From Paralithodes platypus (taxonomy: Eukaryota; Arthropoda; Malacostraca; Decapoda; Lithodidae): a DNA stretch of 64,000 nt. A program made the translations under genes and the position numbers. Each line of letters begins with the position of its first letter. The first letter of the stretch is position 1. The notes under the pieces are model-generated. The model saw nothing but the letters and a program-made list of their open reading frames with translations. It was not told the DNA's origin and did no database searches. Positions 45,106 to 54,825 of this stretch are shown here, piece after piece. The DNA lies in the NCBI GenBank assembly GCA_032716605.1, contig CM064538.1, positions 20,414,545-20,478,544 of the forward strand. Reading direction: 5' to 3'.

Positions 45106-45891
45106 TTATCGTACGATGGTGTCGCTGTTACTGAATTCATCACCAACATTCAAATTCTCTATTAATTCTTCTTTTGTTGCAAGTACAATGTCAAGAACGT
45201 TATTACCACAGGTCGGTGTTCGAACAAATTGATAAAGCGAACTCTCTTGCAAGTTCGTATACAAGTCATGTCCGGAGTGTGAAGTAAGAGTATTGCCCCA
45301 CTTGGTCACAGGTAAATTAAAGTCGCCAAAAAATACGGTATCTTGTGAGTTACTTACATCTGCAATTTGTTCATAAATTTCTCGGTCAGTTTGCACTGAT
45401 TGAGCTGGAGGTCTGTATATTAATGCAAGTATTATTTTTGTACCTTTATTATTCTTTATTAGCACAAAAGATGTGTCGACGTTCACAATTTGAGGTTTTG
45501 ACAAGAGGGTCGGGTTAAGACTTTCTTTGATATAAAATAAAACGCCACCTCCATTTTTATTTATTCGGCTTTTCTCAAACATTACATAACCGGGAAGTGA
45601 ATACTCTGCTAAAAAGTCTCTATCTACTGTATTGAGCCAAGATTCTGTTATACCAATCACATCATAATTTTCAGTAAACACTAGTTCCTCTAAATCTGAA
45701 AATTTATTGCGTATGCTACGAGCGTTTGCATAGAAAACCTTTAAAGTTGCGGTTTTAGAACTCACAGAACGTTCTTTAATCAAATTTTTGGTTCTGATCG
45801 GATCTACATTTACATTCATGGCTGACATCGGTCCTCGGTCGTTATCCCTGACGGTTTTGAATTTGGGTCGTGTTGGTGGAGCTTTATCCAA
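45106..45891 (-). CDS. CR1-like AP-type endonuclease (ORF2 N-terminal part, frameshifted)
   Basis: Endonuclease/exonuclease/phosphatase fold that nicks the target DNA. Visible: YANARSIRNK (N56), DVIGITESWL (E83), NKNGGGVLFYIKE, IYRPP, FGDFNLP (D190 and N192) and NNVLDIVLAT. The final SDH catalytic motif is destroyed: relative to the copy at 49.7 kb, two extra bases at about 45119-45122 shift the frame immediately after SD. The frame is open upstream of the listed TTG codon, so the true ORF2 start is unresolved and may overlap the end of ORF1 (stop at 45918). Confidence 0.87.
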   Translation of the reverse strand: MDKAPPTRPKFKTVRDNDRGPMSAMNVNVDPIRTKNLIKERSVSSKTATLKVFYANARSIRNKFSDLEELVFTENYDVIGITESWLNTVDRDFLAEYSLPGYVMFEKSRINKNGGGVLFYIKESLNPTLLSKPQIVNVDTSFVLIKNNKGTKIILALIYRPPAQSVQTDREIYEQIADVSNSQDTVFFGDFNLPVTKWGNTLTSHSGHDLYTNLQESSLYQFVRTPTCGNNVLDIVLATKEELIENLNVGDEFSNSDTIVR

Positions 45892-45917
45892 ATTCGCGGT
45901 TCTTGACAGATTAGCAT

Positions 45918-46376
45918 TTAATTCCTTCGCAGGTTGCCGCCCTCGCTGTCTTCGGTCCTCCTTCCTGGTTGTCCTGTGCTGAGTCGATTTCTTCTCCGAA
46001 AATCCTTCACCGCATCGTTGAGAAGACGCCCAAAACGTGCTGCTCCCACCTGGTTCAGATGAATTCCATCGTCCGAAAACAAATAGTCATCGTAGTAGAA
46101 ATTGTCCCAGGTGTCGACGAATCCCACGTTTTCCTTCCTGCAGAGGTTTGCTAGACAACGATTTGTGCTGGTGGCTATGTTGTAAAATCGGCTCTCTACA
46201 CCAAGCCGGGGGACGATTCCTGAGACGATGATCCTTGATGACTTCTCCTTAAACGACTTGATCAGCTGCTGGTACTTTAAAAGCAAATCTTCCGACCGTG
46301 TTCGCTGTACATCGTTGGATCCAACGTGGATGACGTACATTGTATTAGCAGGGGCCAGCTTAGATACTTCGTCAAC
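45918..46376 (-). CDS. CR1-like ORF1 C-terminus with SGNH/GDSL esterase domain (partial)
   Basis: The sequence VDEVSKLAPANTMYVIHVGSNDV has the G-x-N-D block, followed by IIVSGIVPR and, near the end, DGIHLNQVGAARFG with the D-x-x-H catalytic pair of SGNH hydrolases. Such esterase domains are known in ORF1 of CR1-group LINEs; their role in retrotransposition is not settled. The N-terminal block with the catalytic Ser is lost by 5' truncation where the GGA repeat starts. The Arg-rich C-terminus ends at a TAA. Confidence 0.82.
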   Translation of the reverse strand, partial: VDEVSKLAPANTMYVIHVGSNDVQRTRSEDLLLKYQQLIKSFKEKSSRIIVSGIVPRLGVESRFYNIATSTNRCLANLCRKENVGFVDTWDNFYYDDYLFSDDGIHLNQVGAARFGRLLNDAVKDFRRRNRLSTGQPGRRTEDSEGGNLRRN

Positions 46377-46377
46377 T

Positions 46378-46619
46378 GAGGAGGAGGAGGTAAAGGAGGA
46401 GGAGGAGGTAAAGGAGGAGGAAGAAGGAGGAGGAGGAGGAGGGAGAGAGAAGAGGTAAAGGAGGAGGAGGAGAGAGGAAGGAAGAGAAAGACAGAAGAGA
46501 AAGAAAAGGGAAAATAAACGCATTAAAAGATAAATGTATAAATTAATAAATAGACCAAAAAAAAAAATAATAATAAAAAAATAAAAATAAATAAAAAAAA
46601 ACCCAGCCTCTATCCCTGT
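46378..46619. repeat. (GGA)n tract and A-rich sequence
   Basis: GGA/GGTAAAGGA units to about 46480, then A/AT-rich sequence to 46600. Confidence 0.9.
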
Positions 46620-46694
46620 AAGGAGCATGTCGTACAGCGTCTAATGGTAACCAGAATAAGATGCAACATTACGTCATGGTGCTGAAGGGGTTAA
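46620..46694. mobile_element. Family C right-end fragment
   Basis: GTCTAATGGTAACCAGAATAAG and GCTGAAGGGGTTAA (TTAA at 46691-46694) match the family C right half. Confidence 0.65.
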
Positions 46695-46767
46695 TCACCT
46701 TCCCCTGCCGGCGATCGTATTGCCACAACTAAATATAAATACATAGGCACTATATACTGTATATACC

Positions 46768-47035
46768 CGTCTTGCAACACAATCCCACCCCTACTCTGTG
46801 CAACTTTCCAACCCAAGAGTGAAACATTATTCTCAGTCTTCTATTCAACAGCTGAGCTCTGGAACTCTCTCCCAGAATCAGTCTTTCCCTCCTCCTATGA
46901 CTTAAATTGCTTCAAACTCCGTGTCTCCAGGCATTTTGACTCGAACGTCCCTTGATTTTGGCTCTGTCACTCTTTCAACTATAGTGGAGGCACTCGCTAC
47001 AGGCAGTTCTGCCTTTTTGTCTCCCTCACTCACAT
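46768..47035 (+). pseudogene. LINE ORF2 C-terminus and 3' UTR (third LINE family), plus strand
   Basis: Encodes VQLSNPRVKHYSQ, then after a small deletion STAELWNSLPESVFPSSYD and LRVSRHFDSNVP-stop (about 46953). The related fragment at 54504-54712 has the intact frame. The WNSLPESV motif is the usual C-terminal signature of jockey/CR1-type RT proteins. The 3' UTR ends in an A run, then AT repeats. Confidence 0.78.
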
Positions 47036-47362
47036 AGAAAAAAAAAATATATATATATATTATATATATATACTGTTTATATACAGTATATATATATATA
47101 TATATATATATACCGGTATATATATATATATATATATATATTAATTTTCAGATGAAATAACGTTGTATTCAAACTATAACAATACATTACCTCCAGTTTG
47201 GCCTGATAAAGAGTATATTTTTAGCTAGGGTATTGTGCTAAGCCACTACTATAAACATTACGCCCAATTAACTCGCCTATCAATTATAATTTTCAGTTCG
47301 TATAAATAAAATCCGGAAATAGCCAAAGGTTATTTATAATATCCGGAGCGTTGGCAGTATAT
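47036..47362. other. (AT)n tract and unique sequence
   Basis: AT tracts at 47048-47142 with a CCGG interruption. I recognise nothing from 47150 to 47362. Confidence 0.6.
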
Positions 47363-47577
47363 AAGCCGGTGTCACACGAGCGTATTTTCCAGCAATTTTC
47401 GATGAGCAAGTTTTTTCTCGTATTATTATGAGGCTCTTTCACATTGGAATCGGAAACTAGATCGAAGGTAGATTATGTTGGGTAGTTTAATTCTTGTGGA
47501 ACTTAAATGGTAAAGCTGCCAGACTACAATTGCCCTTAAAAATTGACGGAAAAATCGTTCGTGTGAGACCGCCTTAA
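47363..47577. mobile_element. MITE family D, copy D2
   Basis: Left AAGCCGGTGTCACACGAGCG, right CGTTCGTGTGAGACCGCCTTAA. TTAA at 47574-47577 is shared with the family A copy that follows. Confidence 0.75.
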
Positions 47578-47793
47578 GGGGAGGCTTTTAGTTTGCTCCC
47601 TAGACCTCAATCAAGCTTAAAATTACACTCCCCCTGAGCCCCTTTCAAGATCAATTTGTAAATTTTTCGGTAGAAAAATGTCCCGGCCGAAGGCCGATTC
47701 CTCTTAAATTACAGGCTCGCTATCGCTCGCCAGGAATAAATTGACACCTAAATGGCACGAAAGGTCATAAAACTGACAGAAATCTGCCCTTAA
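47574..47793 (-). mobile_element. TTAA MITE family A, copy A15 (truncated)
   Basis: TTAAGGGGAGGC end, CTAGACCTCAATCAAGCTTA, AAAATGTCCCGGCCGAAGGCCG and GGCTCGCTATCGCTCGCC are present. The subrepeats are mostly missing, and a TTAA (47790-47793) joins it to the 26-bp minisatellite. Confidence 0.8.
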
Positions 47794-48125
47794 GCCCTTT
47801 GGTGTATATTGTACCTTAAGCCCTTTGGTGTATATTATACTTAAGCCCTTTGGTGTGTATTGTACCTTAAGCCCTTTGGTGTATATTGTACCTTAAGCCC
47901 TTTGGTGTATATTGTACCTTAAGCCCTTTGGTGTGTATTGTACCTTAAGCCCTTTGGTGTATATTGTACCTTAAGCCCTTTGGTGTATATTGTACCTTAA
48001 GCCCTTTGGTGTGTATTGTACCTTAAGCCCTTTGGTGTATATTGTACCTTAAGCCCTTTGGTGTATATTGTACCTTAAGCCCTTTGGTGTGTATTGTACC
48101 TTAAGCCCTTTGGTGTATATTGTAC
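47790..48125. repeat. Minisatellite, 13 x 26 bp, starting at the A15 terminus
   Basis: Unit TTAAGCCCTTTGGTGTATAT plus TGTACC, 26 bp. A GTGTATT variant appears at every third unit, giving a roughly 78-bp higher-order unit. The first unit contains the TTAA boundary of the family A copy. Confidence 0.93.
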
Positions 48126-48365
48126 CTTTAGTGTCTGTTAAATGGGTAGGCTTTTATAGTTTTAGTGTCTGTTAAATGGGTAGGCTTTTATACTTTTAGT
48201 GTCTGTTAAATGGGTAGGCTTTTATACTTTTAGTGTCTGTTACATGGGTAGGCTTTTATACTTTTAGTGTCTGTTAAATGGGTAGGCTTTTATACTTTTA
48301 GTGTCTGTTAAATGGGTAGGCTTTTATACTTTTAGTGTCTGTTAAATGGGTAGGCTTTTATAGTT
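48126..48365. repeat. Minisatellite, 7 x 34 bp
   Basis: Unit TTTTAGTGTCTGTTAAATGG plus GTAGGCTTTTATAC. Very uniform, and directly follows the 26-bp array. Confidence 0.95.
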
Positions 48366-48589
48366 TTGATAGCAAACCCCGTCCAAATTGAAGAGCACAT
48401 GGTCAAATTAAACTTGTCTAGCCTTTATTAAATTGTAATGTAAAACTTGCAAAATAAAAATATCAAAACTGGGACGATACAAGATAAAAAGCCAAAAAAC
48501 TAACTAATTGTTTGTCATTATCTCCAAGCAGATACAAGTATATTCAACTGCTATAGCTTCTAAAAAAATATATATATAAATATATATTT
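48366..48589. other. No gene recognised
   Basis: AT-rich unique sequence. Confidence 0.5.
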
Positions 48590-48737
48590 TTACAGAAAAC
48601 TAAGAATTTCGTCTGGAGCCTCTCTGCGAGAACTCCAGTCCCTTGTTGTTTTGCTCTATGTATGAAGGGGAGAATAGGCAGGCTGGGTGTAACGAAATCA
48701 AAGGACGTTGGGGTCAAAATGCCTGGACACACGAACA
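48590..48737 (-). pseudogene. LINE ORF2 C-terminal end and 3' UTR, third LINE family (diverged)
   Basis: Minus strand reads RVSRHFDPNVL-stop, matching the C-terminus at 46.9 and 54.5 kb, then a different 3' UTR. Only about 10 coding residues are comparable, so confidence is moderate. Confidence 0.5.
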
Positions 48738-48819
48738 TTTAAAGGAGTTTAAGCCATGGGATGAAGGGAAGATTGATTAAGGGAGAGAGTGCCACCATAT
48801 TTTTTTATTTTTTTTGTCG

Positions 48820-49370
48820 GCTAACGTAATGGAAAATATAATCACTTTGTAATTGATATTTCGATAACTGATACAATTACCAGCACTTTATGTTCAACGT
48901 ACGGAAAAATATATTCCCTTTGTATATGTCGATAGCTGATACAATTGCCATTTTTTTCTTCAGTCGATGAAAATATTATCACTTTGTAACTGATATTTCG
49001 ATTGTTCATAAAATAACATACCTATTTTTGCAAATGCAGGAAAATATTCGATTGTTGATAAAATTGACAACTCTCTTCTATATTTCAGACCTGGCGGCAA
49101 ATATATTCACTTTGTATATGATATTTAGGTTGTTGATAAAATTACCAGCATTATATATTTTGCCTGACGGAAAATATAATCACTTTGTAACTGATATTTT
49201 GATTATTGATAAAATTGCCATCTTTAATTGTAACCTTACGTGAACTATAATAACTGTGTAACTGATGTTTAGAATGATGATTAAATTACCAGCAATTTGA
49301 TATTTTACCTAATGGAAAATGTACTCCCTCTGTAACTGATGTTTCGATAACTGATAATATTGCTACTAAT
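48820..49370. repeat. Degenerate tandem repeat, about 60-80-bp units
   Basis: GGAAAATATAATCACTTTGT, AACTGATATTTCGAT and GATAAAATTACCAGC words recur about seven times with drift. A single related unit is at about 55220-55260. No coding potential. Confidence 0.75.
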
Positions 49371-49439
49371 GCCAACACACACACACACATACAAACACAC
49401 ATACCAACACACACACACATACACACACACACACACACT

Positions 49440-52168
49440 AAAATAACACTAGCTTTATTATACAGACCCCCATCTCAATCAGTGGAAACTGACAGTGAAA
49501 TTTATGAACAAATTGCAGAAATAACTAACATACAAGATACCGTAATTCTTGGCGATTTCAACTTACCCGTGACTAAATGGGGCGATATTCTTACTTCACA
49601 CTATAGACACGACCTCTATGCTAACTTGCAAGAGAGTTCACTTTTTCAATTTGTACAATCTCCGACCCGTGGTAATAATGTGCTTGACCTTGTACTCGCA
49701 ACAAAAGAAGAATTAATAGAGAATTTGAATGTTGGTGATGATTTCAGTAACAGCGACCATCGTACGATAACTTTCACTTTAAAGTTTACTAGTAATAAAT
49801 CAAATAGCAGCATTGAGAAAGTCCCTAATTTCAAGAAAGCAAATTTTCATAAACTTAAATCAAAGCTTAAAGAAACTGACTGGAGCTTTCTGACTAACAA
49901 TAACGACATAAATACATCTTGGGAGTGTTTCACAACCACTTACCTTAAGGCAGTGCAAGACTGCATTCCATCGAAAATATGGCGTCCAGGCCATAATGAT
50001 AAGCCCAAATGGTGGAATAAAGATATTTCAGAATGTCTGCTTGCTAAAAAATTTGCTAATGATAGATTAAAATCCTCACAAAATGACGAAGAACGGCTGA
50101 AATTTGTAGAGCTACGACGCAAAGCCAAAAAGTTAATTAAGCAAAGTAAAAAGACCCTGGAGTTGCATGTTGCGAATCAAAGTAAAACAAACCCGAAAGA
50201 ATTCTATAGTTATATCAGAAAGAAAAAAGTAGTTACTCCAACTGTTGGACCGTTAGTCGATGAAAATGGAGAATACACCAAAGACGAAGTACAAATGAGT
50301 AATGCCCTCAATACCTTCTTTGCATCAGTTTTTACAACAGAAGACCTCAGTGATATCCCTACACCATCGCCGATTCAGATTGATAATTCAGATGTTCTAA
50401 GCAATATCACCATTACAGAGAGAGAAGTATTGAATTGTTTAGATACACTCAAAGTAAATAAAACGCCTGGACCTGATACAATCTCGCCTAGAGTTCTAAT
50501 GGAAGCTAAGGATGAGCTCTCCAAACCACTGACATTGCTATTCAATGAATCCTTGCAGTCTGGGACTATGCCTGATCAGTGGAAGCTAGCCAACGTAACA
50601 CCGATATTAAAAAAAGGCAGCAAATCCCTACCCAGTAACTATCGTCCAATTAGCTTAACCTCAATTGTATGTAAAATGTTAGAAACGGTCATAAGAGACA
50701 GACTCGTAAATCACTTAGAGGCAAATAACATACTTAAAGATACTCAACACGGCTTTCGTAAAAAACGTTCCTGTTTAACAAACCTCTTAGACTTCTTCCA
50801 CGATATCCTTAACCTCTACGATGAGAGTAAAGCTGTAGATATTATATACCTTGATTTTCAAAAGGCCTTTGACAAAGTTCCCCACAAACGTTTACTGCTA
50901 AAACTAAAAGCACATGGAATACAAGACGGTGTGTTGAAATGGATAGAAAATTGGCTCAGCAACAGAAAGCAAAGAGTAGTCATAAACGGTAAGGCATCTA
51001 AATGGACCAATGTAAGTAGCGGGGTACCCCAGGGATCGGTACTAGGACCAATTCTCTTTCTAATTTACATCAACGACATAGATGAGGGTCTCACCTGTAC
51101 AATCTCAAAATTTGCTGACGATACAAAAATTGCAAATAGCGTACTCTCAAAAGAACAAGTTGACGATATGCAACACAATCTAGATAAATTGTCATGTTGG
51201 GCCCAAATTTGGCAAATGAGTTTCAATGCGGATAAATGTAAAGTACTACATATCGGATACCTAAATGAGAAAGCAAACTATTCGATGAATGGCACTCAGC
51301 TTAAGAATGTAAACAGAGAAACCGATCTGGGAGTAACAATATCGAGTAACCTAAAACTGAGTCAACAATGTTCAGAAGTTGTTAAGAAGGCAAACAAAAT
51401 AATTGGCTATATTGGCAGGTCATTTGAGCATAAATCCAAAGAAGTTATCCTAACCCTTTACAATTCCTTAGTCCGCCCTCTTCTGGAATACTGCTTTCAA
51501 TCCTGGTGCCCTTATTACCAAAAAGATATAAACAAGCTTGAACGAGGTCAACGTAGAGTTACCAAAATGATACCTAGCCTAAAGAACAAACCATACGAAG
51601 AGCGTTTCAGAGAATTAAATCTATTTCCTTTAATCCAGCGCAGATTAAGAGGTGACTTAATTCAAGTGTTCAAAATCATCAAAGGCATCGACAATATGAA
51701 CTGTAGTAAGTACTTCACTATCGACCAATCTAATTACACGCGGGGAAACGGTTGCAAAATTATTGGTAAATCTTTTAACTCACACGAATCTAAGAAATTC
51801 TTCTTCAATCGAGTTGTCAACTTGTGGAATGGGCTTCCCCGAGACGTTATAGACTGCAGCACCGTTGATTCATTTAAACTCCGCTAGACAAATATCTCGC
51901 ATCAAACCCGCGACTGACTGCGTTTGTAAATTAATAACTTTATTTTATCCCCCCCTCAGTTACTAACCCATCTGTCCCCTACTAACTTCCTAATCCTGCC
52001 ACGGACATTAGTTCTAGGGCAGTAGTTCCCTTTCCAATGTTCCCTTACCCACTCTAAACCACTGTTTGGACACTTGATCCTCAGTGTTTTGGAGGACAAG
52101 CAGCCTAGAAGGGTCACTAGGACTGTTGTTGCTTGATTTCCTTTGTACTCCTGTGTACTCCTTTGTAT
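49440..52168 (+). mobile_element. CR1-like LINE copy 3 (5' truncated in the endonuclease)
   Basis: Homology to copy 2 starts at about 49443 (LALLYRPP) and runs through the 3' UTR to TTTGTACTCC-type repeats at about 52135-52168. AC repeats lie on both sides (49375-49440 and 52185-52245). Confidence 0.88.
49482..51887 (+). CDS. CR1-like endonuclease (C-terminal part) and reverse transcriptase, 801 aa
   Basis: The first codon is GTG and the frame is open back to about 49443, so the start is set by truncation. Residues 1-95: end of the endonuclease, with LGDFNLP and the intact catalytic SDH motif (about residue 92). RT: NYRPISLTS, LDFQKAFDKVPH (catalytic D about 458), SSGVPQGSVLGP and FADD (544-547). 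The C-terminus RVVNLWNGLPRDV is present. A one-base deletion at about 51884 (CCGCTAG) gives a stop about 17 residues before the end shared by the other copies. All RT catalytic residues are intact, the best preserved RT in the window, but the N-terminal endonuclease half is missing. Confidence 0.92.
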   Translation: METDSEIYEQIAEITNIQDTVILGDFNLPVTKWGDILTSHYRHDLYANLQESSLFQFVQSPTRGNNVLDLVLATKEELIENLNVGDDFSNSDHRTITFTLKFTSNKSNSSIEKVPNFKKANFHKLKSKLKETDWSFLTNNNDINTSWECFTTTYLKAVQDCIPSKIWRPGHNDKPKWWNKDISECLLAKKFANDRLKSSQNDEERLKFVELRRKAKKLIKQSKKTLELHVANQSKTNPKEFYSYIRKKKVVTPTVGPLVDENGEYTKDEVQMSNALNTFFASVFTTEDLSDIPTPSPIQIDNSDVLSNITITEREVLNCLDTLKVNKTPGPDTISPRVLMEAKDELSKPLTLLFNESLQSGTMPDQWKLANVTPILKKGSKSLPSNYRPISLTSIVCKMLETVIRDRLVNHLEANNILKDTQHGFRKKRSCLTNLLDFFHDILNLYDESKAVDIIYLDFQKAFDKVPHKRLLLKLKAHGIQDGVLKWIENWLSNRKQRVVINGKASKWTNVSSGVPQGSVLGPILFLIYINDIDEGLTCTISKFADDTKIANSVLSKEQVDDMQHNLDKLSCWAQIWQMSFNADKCKVLHIGYLNEKANYSMNGTQLKNVNRETDLGVTISSNLKLSQQCSEVVKKANKIIGYIGRSFEHKSKEVILTLYNSLVRPLLEYCFQSWCPYYQKDINKLERGQRRVTKMIPSLKNKPYEERFRELNLFPLIQRRLRGDLIQVFKIIKGIDNMNCSKYFTIDQSNYTRGNGCKIIGKSFNSHESKKFFFNRVVNLWNGLPRDVIDCSTVDSFKLR

Positions 52169-52242
52169 ATACATCCCCCCCCCACACACACATAAACAAA
52201 CAAACACACACACACACACACACATCCATACACACCCACACA

Positions 52243-52295
<53 letters not shown>

Positions 52296-52501
52296 CACGA
52301 CAATCCTTTTTAAACCTGAAGAGAACTCCAAGGGGACTCGAAAAAGTCAGGTCTTTACAGTAAAACCTCCCGATAGGCTATGGTTAATTTGTGTAACATA
52401 CCTTGTTGGACGTTCAACCTCCTTCCCCTGACACCACTTAAATCCTGCTTTCCAACATACCTGGTGAAGAACAGAAAAAGTTTAGTTAGTTAGTTTCTCT
52501 T

Positions 52502-52538
<37 letters not shown>

Positions 52539-52730
52539 CTCTCTCTCTATCTAGCTATCTATCTGTCTCTCTCTCTGTCTCTCTCTCTCTCTCTTTTCCT
52601 CGCTCGCTCGCTAGCTCTCTCTCTCTCTCTCTCCACAGTACATTAGCTATTCACGTTCTATAAACCCCCCCACTACTAATGGCCTAATCTGTTATGACCC
52701 AGTGCCGATATTACCTGGAACAATTACCTG
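52169..52730. other. (AC)n, (TC)n and unrecognised sequence
   Basis: AC 52185-52245, TC 52250-52293, TC/TCTA 52495-52635. The sequence at 52294-52490 is not recognised. Confidence 0.6.
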
Positions 52731-52980
52731 AATTACTACAACTACTACCACCACTTCTACAACTATCACCACAGGCATAACTACCACCACCACCACCACC
52801 ACCACAACTACCACCACCACCACCACAACTACCACCACCACCACCACCACAACTACCACCACCACCACCACCACCACCACAACTACCAACACCACCACCA
52901 CAACCACCACAACTACCACCACCACCACCACCACCACCAATATCATTACCACCACCACCACCACCACCACCACCACTACC
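52731..52980. repeat. (ACC)n/(ACA)n repeat
   Basis: Impure ACC tract of about 250 bp. Val- and Gly-rich frames are artefacts. Confidence 0.95.
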
Positions 52981-53008
52981 ATTCAACCATCTCTCTCCAT
53001 TATCTATT

Positions 53009-53668
53009 CACGGTTAAGGGGGCAGTGCTTGGTTATTCACGGTTAAGGGGGCAGTGCTTGGTTATTCACTGTTAAGGGGGCAGTGCTTGGTTATTCACGG
53101 TTAAGGGGGCAGTGCTTGGTTATTCACGGTTAAGGGGGCAGTGCTTGGTTATACACGGTTAAGGGGGCAGTGCTTGGTTATTCACGGTTAAGGTGGCAGT
53201 GCTTGGTTATTCACGGTTAAGGGGGCAGTGCTTGGTTATTCACTGTTAAGGGGGCAGTGCTTGGTTATTCACGGTTAAGGGGGCAGTGCTTGGTTATTCA
53301 CGGTTAAGGGGGCAGTGCTTGGTTATTCACGGTTAAGGGGGCAGTGCTTGGTTATTCACGGTTAAGGGGGCAGTGCTTGGTTATTCACGGTTAAGGGGGC
53401 AGTGCTTGGTTATTCACGGTTAAGGTGGCAGTGCTTGGTTATTCACGGTTAAGGGGGCAGTGCTTGGTTATTCACGGTTAAGGGGGCAGTGCTTGGTTAT
53501 TCACGGTTAAGGGGGCAGTGCTTGGTTATTCACGGTTAAGGGGGCAGTGCTTGGTTATTCACGGTTAAGGTGGCAGTGCTTGGTTATTCACGGTTAAGGG
53601 GGCAGTGCTTGGTTATTCACGGTTAAGGGGGCAGTGCTTGGTTATTCACGGTTAAGGGGGCAGTGCTT
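53009..53668. repeat. Minisatellite, 23 x 29 bp, made of a family A end
   Basis: Unit CGGTTAAGGGGGCAGTGCTT plus GGTTATTCA, 29 bp, 23 copies with few changes (CACTG, GGTGG, ATACAC variants). Each unit contains TTAAGGGGGCAGTGCTTG, the terminus of family A, and the last unit is the real terminus of copy A16. Confidence 0.95.
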
Positions 53669-54032
53669 GTTTTTTGGGCTGTATATTTAATTATTAATAT
53701 AGTTTTGAGTTTCCTCGCTAGACCTTCATCAAGCTTAGAAAAACACCCCCTAGACCCCCTTTCACGATAAATGTGTACATCTTTCGGTAGAAAAATGTCC
53801 CGGCCGAAGACCGGTTCCTTCTAAAATTGGAGGCTTGCTATCGCTCGCCAGGAAAATATCAACACCTAAAAGACAGGAAAACTCTCAATGTTGACACAAA
53901 AAATGAGGCGACAGATCTCATAATCGCCAAACTAACGGAACGAACGTCTTAAAAACCACAAAGCTAATATGGTAAACATGAGGGAGAAGGGGGTCCACAA
54001 AAAGCGAGTACTACCCCCCCCGCCCTCTTTAA
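53652..54032 (-). mobile_element. TTAA MITE family A, copy A16
   Basis: TTAA at 53652-53655 (within the last 29-bp unit) and 54029-54032. Minus-strand core AAAAATGTCCCGGCCGAAG and CTTGCTATCGCTCGCC; right end GCGAGTACTACCCCCC. Confidence 0.85.
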
Positions 54033-54117
54033 TGCCCCAATCTATCATCATGGTCCCAGGCCTCGATAGATCAACCGGCCCCTATATTGATTTCTCGTTA
54101 GCTGTCTATCTATCGCC

Positions 54118-54446
54118 TTAATGGGGGGTGGGGGGGGGGGGGGGAGTTTCTGGCCCTCCTCACCATTATCCCTCATGCTTAGCCCCATTAGTTTATATAC
54201 ATTTTAAGACGTTCGGCCCATTAGTGTGGCGATTTTAAGACCGCCTTATTTCTTTCTCAATATTATAACCTTTTGTGCCATTTACTTGTCAAGTTTTCAT
54301 GCCGAGCGATAGCAAGCCTGAAATTTAGGAGGAATTGGCCTTTGACCGGGAAATTTGTCTACCCAAAAATTTACAAATTTATCTAGAAGGGTGCTCTTGG
54401 GCATGTTTTTTTTTATAAATTTGATGGAGGTCTAGGAAGGCAAAAG
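54118..54446 (+). mobile_element. TTAA MITE family A, copy A17 (diverged, right end lost)
   Basis: TTAA at 54118, a G run at 54124-54144, then CCCTCATGCTTAGCCCCATTAG and core words with several changes (TTGACCGGGAAATT). Ends at TCTAGGAAGG, where the LINE fragment begins. Confidence 0.75.
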
Positions 54447-54715
54447 GCAGAACTGCCTATAGCGAGTGCCTCCCCCATAGTTGAAAGAGTGACAGGGCCA
54501 AAATCAAGGGACGTTCGAGCCAAAATGCCTGGACACACGGAGTTTGAAGCAATTTAAGTCATAGGAAGAGGGAAAGACTGATTCTGGGAGGGAGTTCCAG
54601 AGCTCAGCTGTTGAGTAGAAGAAAGACTGAGAGTAACGTTTCACTCTCGGGTTGGAGAGTTGCACAGAGTAGGGGTGGGATTGAGTTGCAAGTCGGGTAC
54701 CACGTGCCCTACGTA
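54447..54715 (-). pseudogene. LINE ORF2 C-terminus and 3' UTR, third LINE family, minus strand
   Basis: Frame open from about 54712 to the stop at 54504-54506: RLATQSHPYSVQLSN..., FFYSTAELWNSLPESVFPSS and LRVSRHFGSNVP. Downstream 3' UTR matches 46955-47010 (GAGGCACTCGCTA). Only the last roughly 65 codons remain; the RT core is gone. Confidence 0.8.
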
Positions 54716-54736
54716 AAGGAGGTGTTATACATATAT

Positions 54737-54754
54737 ATATATATATATATATGT

Positions 54755-54821
<67 letters not shown>
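54737..54821. repeat. (AT)n microsatellite
   Basis: About 85 bp of AT with one GTGG interruption. Confidence 0.95.

Positions 54822-54825
<4 letters not shown>

Larger units (their letters stand above)
42711..46377 (-). mobile_element. CR1-like LINE copy 2, most complete (3.67 kb)
   Basis: Minus strand, in order: end of ORF1 with an esterase domain, ORF2 with apurinic-type endonuclease, RT, 3' UTR, and a 3' end of GTACTCCTTT repeats. It is 5' truncated within the esterase domain at about 46377. GGA/GGTAAAGGAGG repeats lie on both sides (42462-42710 and 46378-46480). ES-EN-RT order and short 3' repeats instead of poly-A are characters of the CR1 group. Confidence 0.88.

Noticed and set aside
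53009..53668. CRISPR-like regular repeats
   Set aside because: The units are contiguous direct repeats without spacers, in a eukaryotic context, and derive from a MITE end.
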